The translations under genes were made by a program, and so were the position numbers. The notes beneath the pieces were generated by a model. It did not search any database. It had not been told where the DNA came from and saw only the letters and a list, made by a program, of their open reading frames with translations. A DNA stretch of 6,379 bases from JAMXLO01 sp036494925. Lineage in GTDB: Bacteria; Pseudomonadota; Alphaproteobacteria; Acetobacterales; Acetobacteraceae. Shown here one piece after another: positions 5,687-6,379 of the stretch. The DNA is taken from NCBI GenBank assembly GCA_036494925.1, contig DASXNR010000205.1, forward strand, positions 1 to 6,379, written 5' to 3'. Numbering within the stretch: the first letter of the stretch is position 1; each line of letters opens with the position of its first letter.

Positions 5687-6379
5687 ATGACCTCCGCCTC
5701 CCGCTGACCAGCCGCAACCGTCTGCGCCGTCGGTTCGAGCGCGGCCACTACGACCGCGAGACGGTCCACGCCATCCTCGATGCCGCGATGATCTGCCACA
5801 TCGCCTACGCCATCGATGGACAGCCGTTCTGCACACCCACCTCATTCTGGCGCGAGGGCGACCGGGTATATTGGCACGGTTCGTCCGCCAGCCGCATGGC
5901 CCGTGCACAGGCGAAGGGCCTGCCGGTCTGCCTTGCCGTGACCCACCACGATGCGATCGTGCTGGCACGCTCCGGCTTTCACCACTCGGTGAATTACCGC
6001 TGTGTCATGGCATACGGCCAGGCGCGGGCGGTAACCGACCCCCAGGCCAAGCTGCGGGCGATGGACGCCTTTATCGACCGCTTCTATCCCGGCCGTGCGG
6101 CCGCGCTGCGACCGCCCACCGCGCAGGAAATCAAGGCGGTTACCATTCTCGAGATGGATATCGAAGAAGCCGCGGCAAAAATCCGCTCCACCGGGGTGTC
6201 AGATGAGGAAGAGGATTACGCGGTGCCCGTCTGGTGCGCGGTGCTCCCGCTGCGGACCGTGCTCGACGAGCCAGAGGAGTGCCCACGCCAGTCGCCAGGC
6301 GTCACGCCGTCTGACAGCGGAATGACGGGCTTTGTGCCGGGACGCAGGTTTGATGAGGTGATGCTGGAAAACTACGGCA
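5687..6379 (+). CDS. Pyridoxamine 5'-phosphate oxidase-like FMN-binding protein, N-terminally frameshifted, 3' end beyond the right edge
   Basis: The body is read in the frame of CTG 5704, open to the right edge (the frame itself is open from 5605). It has the look of the PNPOx-like split-barrel flavoproteins: RFERGHYDRETVHAILDAA, then ICHIAYAIDGQPFCTPTSFW, VYWHGSSASRM, and later AVTHHDAIVLARSGFHHSVN and VMAYGQARAV. C-terminal landmarks are AVPVWCAVLPLRTVLDEP and FVPGRRFDEV. Such proteins bind FMN or a related cofactor and are often annotated as oxidases or nitroreductase-like without a proven substrate. The good start, ATG 5687 with GGAG 8 nt upstream, reads MTSASR and then TGA (5705-5707), one frame away from the body. 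Restoring one C in the CCC at 5700-5702 would give MTSASPLTSRNRLRR joined to the body, about 231 residues to the edge. The first in-frame ATG of the body is 5788, inside the conserved domain. It may be a young pseudogene, a sequencing error or a protein with an unusual start. Confidence 0.8.

Overview
The window looks like chromosomal DNA from a high-GC alphaproteobacterium. An Acetobacteraceae-like member of the Rhodospirillales/Acetobacterales is my best guess. The reasons are the very GC-rich third codon positions (91 of the first 100 codons of the CoA-transferase end in G or C, counted by hand), a large multidomain glycosyltransferase of a type I associate with that family, and a CCCGGG-rich dispersed palindrome typical of alphaproteobacteria. 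There is no rRNA, tRNA, transposase, integrase or CRISPR array. I see no clear sign of a new multi-gene system; this is mostly ordinary chromosome with a few local oddities.

Layout. Positions 1-2830 (minus strand) hold one very large glycosyltransferase gene whose 3' end lies beyond the left edge. It has an N-terminal helical and beta-rich part, then a GT2-type domain, then a GT4-type domain with a cysteine cluster. Positions 2831-3132 are a divergent intergenic region with a perfect dyad and a REP-like palindrome. Positions 3133-4329 (plus) encode a complete CaiB/BaiF (class III) CoA-transferase. Positions 4326-4694 (minus) encode a small NTF2/SnoaL-like protein that converges on the CoA-transferase; the two stop codons share one CTAG. 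Positions 4816-5604 (plus) encode an XRE-type regulator with a MmyB-like ligand-binding domain, divergent from the NTF2-like gene. Positions 5687-6379 (plus) encode a flavin-binding, pyridoxamine 5'-phosphate oxidase-like protein that runs off the right edge. Its reading frame is broken just after a well-placed start codon.

How the genes may work together. The glycosyltransferase probably builds a surface polysaccharide or decorates a glycan and appears unrelated to the genes on the right. The MmyB-type regulator shares a 121-bp divergent intergenic region with the NTF2-like gene. Two inverted repeats there are plausible operators, so the simplest reading is a regulator controlling its small divergent neighbour and itself, and possibly the flavoprotein downstream. 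The ligand, the substrate and the CoA-transferase's acid are not readable from sequence.
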